DNA of 5,219 nucleotides, taken from Syntrophales bacterium. GTDB lineage: Bacteria; Desulfobacterota; Syntrophia; Syntrophales; UBA5619. The notes under the pieces are model-generated. The model made no database searches and had not been told where the DNA came from. It was given only the letters and a program-made list of their open reading frames with translations. Below are positions 1-5,219 of this stretch, piece by piece. The stretch is taken from contig JAQTRB010000139.1 in assembly GCA_028712015.1 (NCBI GenBank), forward strand, positions 1 through 5,219, in the 5' to 3' direction. How positions within the stretch are numbered: the first letter of the stretch is position 1; every line of letters begins with the position of its first letter. The position numbers and the translations under genes were made by a program.

Positions 1-737
1 AAGTTTTCGCCGTCCGGGTAGCCGACCGCGGTGAGGTAGTTGATCAGCGCGTCGAACCAGACGTAGGTCACATAGTTTTCATCGAAGGGCAGCGTGATCC
101 CCCAGGTGAGGCGGCTCTTGGGGCGGGAGATGCAGAGGTCCTCCAGCGGATCGCGCAGAAACGCGAGCGCCTCGTTGCGGTACCGCTCGGGCCGGATGAA
201 ATCGGGATTCGCCTCGATGTGCCCGATGAGCCAATCCCGGTATTTTCCCATCCGGAAGAAGTAGTTGCTCTCCTTGCGAAGTTCGGGAACCGTCTCGTGC
301 TGCGGGCACTTGCCGTCGATGAGCTCCTTTTCCATGTAGAACCGCTCGCAGCCCACGCAGTAGAAACCTTCGTACTGGCCGAAGTAGATATCCCCCGCGT
401 CATAAACCTTGCGGAGGATTTGCCGGACCGTTTCGACATGGTTTTCGTCGGTGGTCCGGATGAAGTAATCGTTCTTGACCGCAAGCTCCGGCCAGAGGGA
501 GCGGAACTGGGCGCTGATCCGGTCGGCGAATTCCTGCGGGGTGACGTTTTCCTTCGCGGCCGCCTCGGCGATCTTGTCGCCGTGCTCGTCCGTTCCGGTG
601 ACAAAAAAGGTCCGGTCGCCCCGAAGCCGGTGGTAGCGCGCCAGCACGTCGGCGACGATCGTCGTATAGGCGTGCCCGATGTGGGGCGAGGCGTTGACAT
701 AGTAGATCGGTGTCGTGATGTAATAAGTACCTTCCAT
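1..737 (-). CDS. metG: Methionyl-tRNA synthetase, N-terminal 245 residues (3' end beyond window)
   Basis: Class I aminoacyl-tRNA synthetase that charges tRNA-Met with methionine in the cytoplasm. The frame is open from an ATG at 737 to the left edge, giving 245 complete codons of a protein usually 500-670 residues long. The start reads MEGTYYITTPIYYVNASPHI, with the class I signature HIGH at residues 19-22. GTDEHG lies at 48-53. A zinc knuckle follows with C127, C130, C144 and H147, the CxxC...CPxH single-knuckle pattern of Thermus-type MetRS rather than the four-Cys E. coli arrangement. Further on are ISRPKSR, WGI and YVWFDALINY, all typical of the catalytic core. The KMSKS loop and anticodon-binding domain lie outside the window. 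AAAGG at 744-748, six bases before the ATG, is a fair ribosome binding site. It follows ricT after 191 bases that hold an inverted repeat. The family call is very secure. Confidence 0.97.
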   Translation of the reverse strand, partial: MEGTYYITTPIYYVNASPHIGHAYTTIVADVLARYHRLRGDRTFFVTGTDEHGDKIAEAAAKENVTPQEFADRISAQFRSLWPELAVKNDYFIRTTDENHVETVRQILRKVYDAGDIYFGQYEGFYCVGCERFYMEKELIDGKCPQHETVPELRKESNYFFRMGKYRDWLIGHIEANPDFIRPERYRNEALAFLRDPLEDLCISRPKSRLTWGITLPFDENYVTYVWFDALINYLTAVGYPDGEN

Positions 738-831
738 AACCTGCCTTTCTATCCGAATGATGCCCCGATGATTTCCCTTAAAAAGAACGACACGTTACTC
801 TGAAATCGTATCCCGGAAGCGCGTATTGGAG

Positions 832-886
832 ATTTTTCGGGCGTCCTGACCCCGCGGCGAAACGAAAGGAAGCGGGGTCGAAAAAT
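832..886. repeat. Nested inverted repeat (probable RNA hairpin) between ricT and metG
   Basis: On the plus strand, ATTTTTCG (832-839) is the exact reverse complement of CGAAAAAT (879-886). Inside it, ACCCCGC (849-855) is the exact reverse complement of GCGGGGT (872-878). Together they can fold into an 8-bp outer and 7-bp inner stem, continuous on one side and with a 9-base bulge (840-848) on the other, closed by a 16-base loop. The element lies in the 191-base gap after the ricT stop, about 95 bases before metG. In either direction the T-run sits in the 5' arm rather than after the 3' arm, so it is not a standard intrinsic terminator. It could be a processing or stability element, a leader structure for metG, or chance. 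The pairing is directly visible; any function is inference. Confidence 0.5.
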
Positions 887-928
887 GTCCGGCGCGCGGA
901 GGGATCGCGATCTCAGGGGGCACGGCTC

Positions 929-1729
929 CTATTTGTCCCGCTGGACGTCCCTGGCCTGGAACGTGGTCTCCTTCCCCTGTTCGAGGATCACGACCACCTC
1001 CCCCTTGAGGGCGTTCTGCCGGATCACCTTCCCCCGTCCTTCGGGGGTCTGGACCATTTTGCCGCACTTGGGCATGTCCCTTTTCAGGTCGGCGTACGCC
1101 TCGTATTCGAAGCTCAGGCAGCACATCAAACGCCCGCAGAGGCCGGAGATCTTCTCGGGGTTCAGCGACATGTTCTGCTCTTTGGCCATCTTGACCGACA
1201 CCCGGTCGAGGCTGTGCAGCAGCGTCGCGCAGCAGACCTCGCGTCCGCAGATCCCGAGCCCCTTGACGATCCGCGCCTCCTGCCTTGCGCTGATCTGCCG
1301 GAGTTCGATGCGGGTCCGGAAACGCTGCACGAGATCCTTCACCAGATCCCGGAAATCCACCCGGCTTTCCGCGGCAAACGAGAAGAGCATCTTGCTTCGG
1401 TCGAAGAGGCACTCCACATCGATCATCTTCATCGGAAGCTTCCGTTCCGCGATCCTTTTGACGCAGAACTGCATCGCCTCCCGTTCCAATTTCTGGTTGC
1501 CTTCCCGCGTCCGGAAATCCTCCTCCGTCGCCAACCGCAAGACGTCCTTCAGGTTGGCGGGCAACTGTTCCAGCGGGACGGCCCGGACCTCCGTCACCGC
1601 CGTTCCGATCGCCGAGCCGTTGTCCGTAACGACCACGACGGGATCGTTCTTCTTCAATGGGAGATCCGCCGCATGGAAGGTATAGATTTTTCCTTCCTTT
1701 TTAAATTTGACGCCGACGACATTTTTCAA
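929..1729 (-). CDS. ricT: PSP1-domain protein, RicT/YaaT family (RNA-maturation factor homologue)
   Basis: This 266-residue protein matches the YaaT/RicT family along its whole length. In Bacillus subtilis RicT acts with RicA and RicF as an Fe-S complex that modulates RNase Y-dependent mRNA maturation and influences sporulation, competence and biofilm formation; the role in this organism is inferred. The PSP1 core spans roughly residues 60-147. Two similar Cys-rich motifs follow: GICGREVCC (C161, C166, C167) and GLCGRLMCC (C198, C203, C204), with C222 close behind and C89 and C107 earlier. The start is TTG at 1729: the codon three positions upstream is an in-frame stop, GGGGG (1739-1743) sits nine bases before the TTG, and residues 4-16 (VVGVKFKKEGKIY) fit the usual N-terminus. 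The ATG at 1722 is out of frame. It lies 30 bases after holB, in the common tmk-holB-ricT-metG order. Confidence 0.93.
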   Translation of the reverse strand: MKNVVGVKFKKEGKIYTFHAADLPLKKNDPVVVVTDNGSAIGTAVTEVRAVPLEQLPANLKDVLRLATEEDFRTREGNQKLEREAMQFCVKRIAERKLPMKMIDVECLFDRSKMLFSFAAESRVDFRDLVKDLVQRFRTRIELRQISARQEARIVKGLGICGREVCCATLLHSLDRVSVKMAKEQNMSLNPEKISGLCGRLMCCLSFEYEAYADLKRDMPKCGKMVQTPEGRGKVIRQNALKGEVVVILEQGKETTFQARDVQRDK

Positions 1730-1759
1730 ACCGACTTACCCCCGGACGGTGATTTTTCC

Positions 1760-2725
1760 TCAGGCGAGCTTAATCAGCATGGCCTCCAAAGTCAACGACT
1801 TATTGGCATTCCGGGCGATGGCGCCCATCGCCGACTCGACCGCGGCGATGTTGCGCAGAAGCTCGCGGCCCGACAGGCGATCCGCGATCGTCTCGATCAG
1901 TCCGGCCCGGTCCCGGAACATCAGTCTCTCCCGTTCCCGGGTCTCGCGGAAAATCAGGCTGTCCCGGTAACCGACCCGGAGGATCCGGAGGCCTTCGAGA
2001 ATCTCCTCCCGCTCCTTCCCGAAACGGCCGGCCAGCGCGATCCTTTTGAGCAGATCGGCCGGATCGTCCTGTGCGAGATGATCCAGGATTCCGTCGCGTC
2101 GCGCGAGATAGTCCTCCCGTTTCATCTCGATCGCCCGGCCGATACTGCCGCCGGACGAGGCGGCCAGGATTTCCGCCGCGACGTCGTCCAGCCCCTCCTT
2201 TTCTTTCAGGAAACGGGAAACCTCCTCCCGGGCCGTCGGCGTGAAGCGCAAATGCTGGCAGCGGGAAAGGATCGTCATCGGAAGGGCATGCGAACGGGCG
2301 GTCGTCAACAGAAGGATATTTCCCGGAGACGGCTCTTCCAGGGTTTTGAGCAGCGCGTTGGCCGCGGCCGCGTTCAACCGGTCCGCCTCCTCGATGATGA
2401 AAACCCGTTTCCCCTCCACGGGCCGGACGGTCATCCGCGACTGGAGTTCCTTGACGGCCGAGATCTTGATAAACTGCCCTTCCGCGCGGATCGTGACGAT
2501 GTTGGGATGGTTTCGATGCTCCGCCTTGCGGCAGGAGGCGCAGACATCGCAGGGCGGATCTTCCGCTTTGCAGTTGACCGCCCGGGCAAAAACGGACGCC
2601 GTGGTCCTCTTCCCAATCCCCTCCATTCCGTGGAAGAGAAGAGCGTGGGCGATCCGGTCGCGGGCCATCGCGTTTTTCAGGATGGAGATCGGTTTGGAGT
2701 GGCCGTAGATCCCCTGGAATCCCAT
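1760..2725 (-). CDS. holB: DNA polymerase III clamp-loader subunit delta'
   Basis: A 321-residue AAA+ clamp-loader subunit, about the length of other delta' proteins. With delta and DnaX it loads the beta sliding clamp onto primed DNA. The N-terminus (GIYGHSKPISILKNAM) fits the family. A P-loop-like GMEGIGKR lies at residues 33-40, with Arg where Ser/Thr normally follows the Lys, so nucleotide hydrolysis may be weak or absent, as in other delta' subunits. A four-Cys zinc module follows (C52, C59, C62, C65). The Walker B-like IIEEADRLN is at 110-118, NALLKTLEEP at 123-132, and the SRC motif at 154-156 carries the clamp-loader Arg. The C-terminal helical collar is divergent, which is normal. 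The ATG at 2725 has GGAGGG at 2736-2741, ten bases upstream and inside the end of tmk. Only four bases separate it from the tmk stop, implying cotranscription and probably translational coupling. DnaX itself is unlikely because the protein is too short. Confidence 0.94.
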   Translation of the reverse strand: MGFQGIYGHSKPISILKNAMARDRIAHALLFHGMEGIGKRTTASVFARAVNCKAEDPPCDVCASCRKAEHRNHPNIVTIRAEGQFIKISAVKELQSRMTVRPVEGKRVFIIEEADRLNAAAANALLKTLEEPSPGNILLLTTARSHALPMTILSRCQHLRFTPTAREEVSRFLKEKEGLDDVAAEILAASSGGSIGRAIEMKREDYLARRDGILDHLAQDDPADLLKRIALAGRFGKEREEILEGLRILRVGYRDSLIFRETRERERLMFRDRAGLIETIADRLSGRELLRNIAAVESAMGAIARNANKSLTLEAMLIKLA

Positions 2726-2729
2726 ACCG

Positions 2730-3389
2730 TCATTTCCCTCCGGAAGGAGATTTTTCGAGCAGCGCCGTCAGGTGGCGGCAGACCTCACGCCGGACCGTCT
2801 CGACATCGGCCCCGCCTTCGATGATCCGGTAGCGTTCCGGTTCCGACGCCGCAAGGGATCGATATCCTTCCTGAATCCTGAGATGAAAGGCCTTTTCTTC
2901 CCTTTCGAAACGGTCCTCCGCCGCCTCCGGCCGGATGCCGGCCGCCCGTTTTTCCGCGCGCGCCAGACCGGTTTCCACGGGGAGATCGAACAGAAACGTC
3001 CGCTCCGGCGTCAGCGTCAGCGAAGAGAAGGCGTTCAGCGTCCGAATGAACCCGATGTCCAACCCCCGGCCGAAACCCTGGTAGGCCAGGGTTGCGTCCG
3101 AAAAACGGTCGCAGAGAACCCACCGCCCCGCTTCGAGAGCGGGGAAAATGATCTCCCGCACGTGTTGGGCGCGCGCGGCGGCAAACAGCAGCAGCTCCGC
3201 CTCGGCGCCGATGGCGAACGATCCGCGGTTCAACAGAATCTCCCGGATCTTCCGGCCGAGCGTCGTTCCCCCCGGCTCGGCGGTGGCAAGAACGGCGATG
3301 CCCCGCTCCCGGAACCAGGTCTCGGCCAGCCGGATCTGGGTCGTCTTGCCGCACCCCTCGATGCCCTCGAATGTGATGAATCTTTTCAT
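2730..3389 (-). CDS. tmk: Thymidylate kinase (dTMP kinase)
   Basis: Phosphorylates dTMP to dTDP with ATP, the step that commits both de novo and salvage thymidylate to dTTP. The 219-residue length is normal. The P-loop GIEGCGKTT is at residues 9-17, EPGGT at 38-42 and the DRF signature at 94-96, followed by AYQG at 102-105, the conserved dTMP-pocket segment. The Arg-containing LID region lies around 145-165 (EKRAAG...EDRFERE). The chosen ATG at 3389 begins MKRFITFEGIEG, exactly where the family normally starts, with GGGGGAAG about eight bases upstream. The frame stays open upstream to an ATG at 3488, but those 33 residues resemble no TMK N-terminus and that ATG has AGG immediately against it, so I reject the longer form. 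It is the first gene after the terminator and the likely head of tmk-holB-ricT. Confidence 0.96.
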   Translation of the reverse strand: MKRFITFEGIEGCGKTTQIRLAETWFRERGIAVLATAEPGGTTLGRKIREILLNRGSFAIGAEAELLLFAAARAQHVREIIFPALEAGRWVLCDRFSDATLAYQGFGRGLDIGFIRTLNAFSSLTLTPERTFLFDLPVETGLARAEKRAAGIRPEAAEDRFEREEKAFHLRIQEGYRSLAASEPERYRIIEGGADVETVRREVCRHLTALLEKSPSGGK

Positions 3390-3491
3390 CCCTGCATCTT
3401 CCCCCGCGTATCCGGCCAAGGCCGGCTGTCCGGGAAACAGAGGGGGGTTCTGGGCCGCGCCACAACCCCGTTTACCGGATCGCGCCATCCT
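3390..3491 (-). promoter_or_regulatory. Leader region expected to hold the tmk-holB-ricT promoter
   Basis: These roughly 100 bases lie between the terminator of the upstream unit and the tmk start, so a promoter for the housekeeping cluster is expected here or just upstream. I find no convincing -35/-10 pair on the minus strand. A short inverted repeat, CCGGCCAAGGCCGG at 3412-3425 (six-base arms, two-base centre), lies about 23 bases before the tmk ATG and could form a tight hairpin or bind a dimeric protein. The promoter call is inference from position only. Confidence 0.3.
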
Positions 3492-3547
3492 GAAAAAAGA
3501 GGGGGGAAAGCTTCAGCCCTTGAACGGCGTGGCGTTTCCCCCTCTTC
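3492..3547 (-). terminator. Rho-independent terminator after the ferredoxin gene
   Basis: Reading the minus strand, GAAGAGGGGGAAA (3547-3535) pairs with TTTCCCCCCTCTTTTTTC (3509-3492) with a single extra C in the run. The arms are separated by about 25 bases, which include a smaller possible hairpin (TTCA...TGAA). The 3' arm runs straight into six T residues. A strong GC-rich stem with a T-tract only on the minus-strand side is the classic intrinsic terminator, orientated to stop transcription coming from nfu and fer. It begins 23 bases after the ferredoxin stop codon. It splits the window into two transcription units, although some read-through into tmk is possible. Confidence 0.85.
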
Positions 3548-3569
3548 GAAGTCCAAACCCGATGCGCAG

Positions 3570-3749
3570 CTACTTCTCTTCCCCGGGTGTGATCGCCTCG
3601 ACCGGGCACTGCTCCGCGCAGGCCCCGCAATCCGTACACAGTTTGGCATCGATGACATACTTGTCATCCCCCTCGCTGATCGCCTCCACCGGACATTCGT
3701 CCTGACAGGAACCACATGCAATGCATTCATCGGTAATAATATACGCCAT
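3570..3749 (-). CDS. 2[4Fe-4S] ferredoxin, clostridial type
   Basis: A 59-residue low-potential electron carrier of the cytoplasm. Two complete cluster motifs are visible: C9-C12-C15-C19-Pro and C38-C41-C44-C48-Pro, each CxxCxxCxxxCP. In this fold the last Cys of each motif completes the cluster of the other half. The two halves are near repeats of each other (both include CPVEAI), as in clostridial ferredoxins. There is no extra loop or C-terminal helix of the Allochromatium type. The ATG at 3749 is preferred because AAAAGGAG lies seven bases upstream; the frame extends to an ATG at 3791, but that would add a non-conserved lysine-rich tail overlying the ribosome binding site. It follows nfu by 53 bases and is closed by an intrinsic terminator. 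Likely partners are oxidoreductases of anaerobic metabolism; none is visible here. Confidence 0.96.
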   Translation of the reverse strand: MAYIITDECIACGSCQDECPVEAISEGDDKYVIDAKLCTDCGACAEQCPVEAITPGEEK

Positions 3750-3802
3750 ATTCTTCTCCTTTTGTGATTTGGTTATCTCCATCCCGGCCATGCCGGTTCG
3801 GT

Positions 3803-4024
3803 CTAAACGGAAACCACCGATTTGACGGCAGGGACTTCCTCTTTCAGAAATTTTTCGATCCCGTTCTTCAGGGTCATCTGGGCCATCGGGCAGCCGTGAC
3901 AGGCGCCCGTCAGCTTCACCTTGACCACGCCGTCGTCGCCCACGTCGACCAATTCCACATCGCCGCCGTCCGCCTGGAGGTTGGGCCTGATCCGGTCGAT
4001 GACCTTCCGCACTTCTTCCTTCAT
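3803..4024 (-). CDS. NifU C-terminal-domain protein (Nfu-type Fe-S carrier)
   Basis: A 73-residue single-domain protein equivalent to the C-terminal domain of NifU. Such proteins bind a [4Fe-4S] cluster at a CxxC motif, usually between two subunits, and deliver it to apo-proteins. The sequence starts MKEEVRKVIDRIRPNLQADG, has the typical GGDVELV, then GACHGCPMAQMTLKNGIE with C42 and C45 as the cluster ligands. There is no N-terminal IscU-like domain and no A-type domain, so it is the minimal stand-alone form. GGGGAGGA lies about nine bases before the ATG at 4024. It is 40 bases downstream of the lipoprotein and 53 bases upstream of the ferredoxin; pairing with a 4Fe-4S protein fits a maturation role, but client specificity is inference. 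No IscS, IscU or SufBCD gene is in the window. Confidence 0.95.
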   Translation of the reverse strand: MKEEVRKVIDRIRPNLQADGGDVELVDVGDDGVVKVKLTGACHGCPMAQMTLKNGIEKFLKEEVPAVKSVVSV

Positions 4025-4064
4025 CCCTTGTATCCTCCCCGTTGCGCCGCCGCCGGTCCGTCCG

Positions 4065-4649
4065 TCAGCGCGGCATGTAGCCGATCATTTCGCGGATCAG
4101 ATTCCTTGCCACATCGGGAAGCGCCGGCTTGATGATCAGGTATTCCCGGATCTTGTGGTGAACGGCCGTCCAGAGGATCTTTCCCGTTTTTGCCTCGACC
4201 ATCCGGATGCTGAGGCTGACTTTGGCGATCTTGTTGTCGTTTTCCGTCGTATGGTTCCAGTAGTCCACCCGCACCAGCAGCAGCGCTTCGGCGCCGGTCA
4301 GCTCGCCAAGGGTTCCGCTCAACACCGGATCGGAGAAACTGACTTTTTCCAGCTTGGTCAGATAATCCGTGACGGTCTGCCGGAACAACCCATCCGATTT
4401 CAGACGACGACCGACGGCCTCGCCGCCGACCACCGCGTCGAACCACGGTTGCTCGCTCAGCGCCTCGTGGAAAAGACGGTCGATGTCGCTTCCGGCCTCC
4501 GCAAACGTCTTGCTGTCGGCAGGCAGCACCGCGATCCGTCGGGGATGAAAATCCCGCGCTTCCGGCGAGACTTCCGAATACCGGATGCCGCCGCAACCCA
4601 AAATGGCCAAGAACAGGACGGCGGGGACGACCGTTTTCCACTGCTTCAA
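4065..4649 (-). CDS. Predicted outer-membrane lipoprotein, uncharacterised (possible CsgG/LpoB-like fold)
   Basis: A 194-residue predicted lipoprotein that I cannot assign to a named protein. From a TTG start at 4649 it reads MKQWKTVVPAVLFLAILGC: a basic n-region, a hydrophobic core and a lipobox ILGC with the lipidated Cys at 19. Gly at +2 argues against inner-membrane retention by the Asp rule. The mature part has RRIAVLPA (37-44), TGAEALLLVRVDYW (118-131) and alternating strands ending in VSLSIRMVEAKTGKILW (144-160). This 'IAVLP ... GA..ll.v ... v.a.tG.ilW' pattern recalls the CsgG/LpoB/GNA1162-type fold of periplasmic lipoproteins; that likeness is by eye. An in-frame GTG at 4655 is an alternative start, but TTG has better spacing from the G-run at 4658-4664. 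It starts 19 bases after the UbiA-like gene, so the two are probably cotranscribed. Confidence 0.78.
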   Translation of the reverse strand: MKQWKTVVPAVLFLAILGCGGIRYSEVSPEARDFHPRRIAVLPADSKTFAEAGSDIDRLFHEALSEQPWFDAVVGGEAVGRRLKSDGLFRQTVTDYLTKLEKVSFSDPVLSGTLGELTGAEALLLVRVDYWNHTTENDNKIAKVSLSIRMVEAKTGKILWTAVHHKIREYLIIKPALPDVARNLIREMIGYMPR

Positions 4650-4668
4650 TATCACTACCCCCCCGGGC

Positions 4669-5219
4669 TCAGGCGGCGAAAATCCCGGTTGCCCAAAGCC
4701 AAAGCAGGGCGCCGATGCCCGCGATGACATAACCGCTTTCCAGCAGACCTTCCAACACCACCCCGGAAAACCCGGACCTTCTATCATAAAGTTTGAAACA
4801 AATCCATATATAAAAAACGCAGGTTAACAGAAAAAAACTGAGTGAAGTCGTCCACCCGGCGGGACGAGCGGCGAAGAGCAGGAGAAACAGCAAAACGGAG
4901 ACCCCCTCCAGAAGCGCAAGGGTTTTCTTCTCGCCGATCAGGACGGGGAGGGTCTCCCGGCCGATCAACCGGTCGCTCTGGATATCGAGGATATCCGACA
5001 GCGCGGAACGGATAAAAACCAGCCCGGCCACAAAAAAGAAGGCCGTCATCACCCCCGGCGCAAGCTTCGGCCCGGTCTCGAGCCAGGGCAGCAGCGCCGT
5101 CACGGATGCCCAGGCGATGGCCGTGGAGATGTTTTTCGACCCGGGGATGTCTTTCAGACTCTGGAATCTCCAGCCCGCCGGCAGGACCGGCGTATTGTAG
5201 AGGACGCCGGCGACGGAAA
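4669..5219 (-). CDS. UbiA-family prenyltransferase, C-terminal part (5' end beyond window)
   Basis: Integral-membrane prenyltransferase that would attach an isoprenoid chain to an aromatic or lipid acceptor. The frame is open from the right edge to a TGA at 4669; about 182 residues are present and the start lies outside. Early in the visible part is LKDIPGSKNISTAIAWA, typical of the middle of UbiA proteins. The second Asp-rich motif, DILDIQSD followed by RLIGRETLPVLIG, is intact; it coordinates Mg-diphosphate in this family. Hydrophobic segments occur before and after it (PGVMTAFFFVAGLVFI, LEGVSVLLFLLLF, LSFFLLTCVFYIWICF, SGYVIAGIGALLWLW). The first Asp-rich motif is off the edge. The substrate cannot be read from this fragment: menaquinone pathways (MenA, MqnP), UbiA itself or a lipid pathway are possible. 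The GTG at 5103 is internal, since conserved residues continue upstream of it. Confidence 0.88.
   Translation of the reverse strand, partial: SVAGVLYNTPVLPAGWRFQSLKDIPGSKNISTAIAWASVTALLPWLETGPKLAPGVMTAFFFVAGLVFIRSALSDILDIQSDRLIGRETLPVLIGEKKTLALLEGVSVLLFLLLFAARPAGWTTSLSFFLLTCVFYIWICFKLYDRRSGFSGVVLEGLLESGYVIAGIGALLWLWATGIFAA

Noticed and set aside
219..803. A 194-codon plus-strand open frame opposite metG
   Set aside because: It is antisense to a strongly conserved MetRS core with HIGH and zinc-knuckle motifs, and its translation has no recognisable feature.
738..831. Possible sigma-70 promoter for metG (TTTCAG, 17 bases, TTTAAG)
   Set aside because: The -35 candidate matches the consensus at only two of six positions and the -10 is weak. 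I see no promoter here that I could defend, and no T-box or known riboswitch pattern.
795..926. A short minus-strand frame (GTG start, about 42 codons) just after the ricT stop, ending at 795
   Set aside because: GGAG lies only two bases before the GTG, the translation resembles nothing, and the nested inverted repeat lies inside it. The open frame is a continuation of the shadow frame running through ricT.
1214..2824. A 536-codon open frame on the plus strand, opposite ricT, holB and the end of tmk
   Set aside because: It spans three genes and two intergenic gaps with firm homology on the other strand, and its translation is low-complexity (rich in Arg, Asp, Pro, Leu) with no recognisable domain. 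This is a typical antisense shadow in GC-rich DNA.
3390..3488. A 33-residue N-terminal extension of thymidylate kinase from an ATG at 3488
   Set aside because: The family begins at MKRFITFEG; the extra residues are not TMK-like, the upstream ATG has no properly spaced ribosome binding site, and it lies almost at the terminator T-tract.
2772..3767. A 331-codon plus-strand open frame opposite tmk and the ferredoxin
   Set aside because: It crosses tmk, the terminator and the ferredoxin gene, and the translation shows no domain or sensible N-terminus. The minus-strand genes are secure.

Overview
The window reads almost entirely on the minus strand and carries eight recognisable genes, two of them cut by the window edges. 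In transcription order (right to left) they are: a UbiA-family prenyltransferase (5' end missing), a small lipoprotein, a NifU C-terminal-domain (Nfu) protein, a 2[4Fe-4S] ferredoxin, thymidylate kinase (tmk), DNA polymerase III delta' (holB), the PSP1-domain protein RicT/YaaT, and methionyl-tRNA synthetase (metG, 3' end missing). The DNA is GC-rich, roughly 60% by eye. The order tmk-holB-ricT-metG, a clostridial-type ferredoxin, a stand-alone Nfu and a Thermus-like MetRS zinc knuckle suggest an anaerobic bacterium of the Desulfobacterota (former Deltaproteobacteria), perhaps a Syntrophales-like syntroph or sulfate reducer. That placement is inference from gene content, not a database match.

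Right half (about 3492-5219): ubiA-like, lipoprotein, nfu and fer are separated by 19, 40 and 53 bases, all on one strand. The series closes with a convincing Rho-independent terminator at 3492-3547, so it looks like the end of one transcription unit. Its theme is mixed: quinone or lipid prenylation, an envelope lipoprotein, Fe-S cluster delivery and low-potential electron transfer.

Left half (1 to about 3490): after the terminator and about 100 bases of leader, tmk, holB and ricT follow with gaps of 4 and 30 bases. A 190-base gap containing a nested inverted repeat then precedes metG. This is a housekeeping cluster: dTTP supply, replisome clamp loading, an Fe-S protein implicated in RNA maturation in Bacillus, and aminoacylation.

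I see no mobile element, CRISPR array, tRNA or rRNA, and no gene I would call a new defence or biosynthetic system. Most of the window is ordinary core genome. The points worth a second look are the nested inverted repeat before metG, the terminator that splits the two units, non-ATG starts on two genes, the altered Walker A motif in HolB, the uncharacterised lipoprotein, and the Cys-rich RicT in a probable non-Firmicute.
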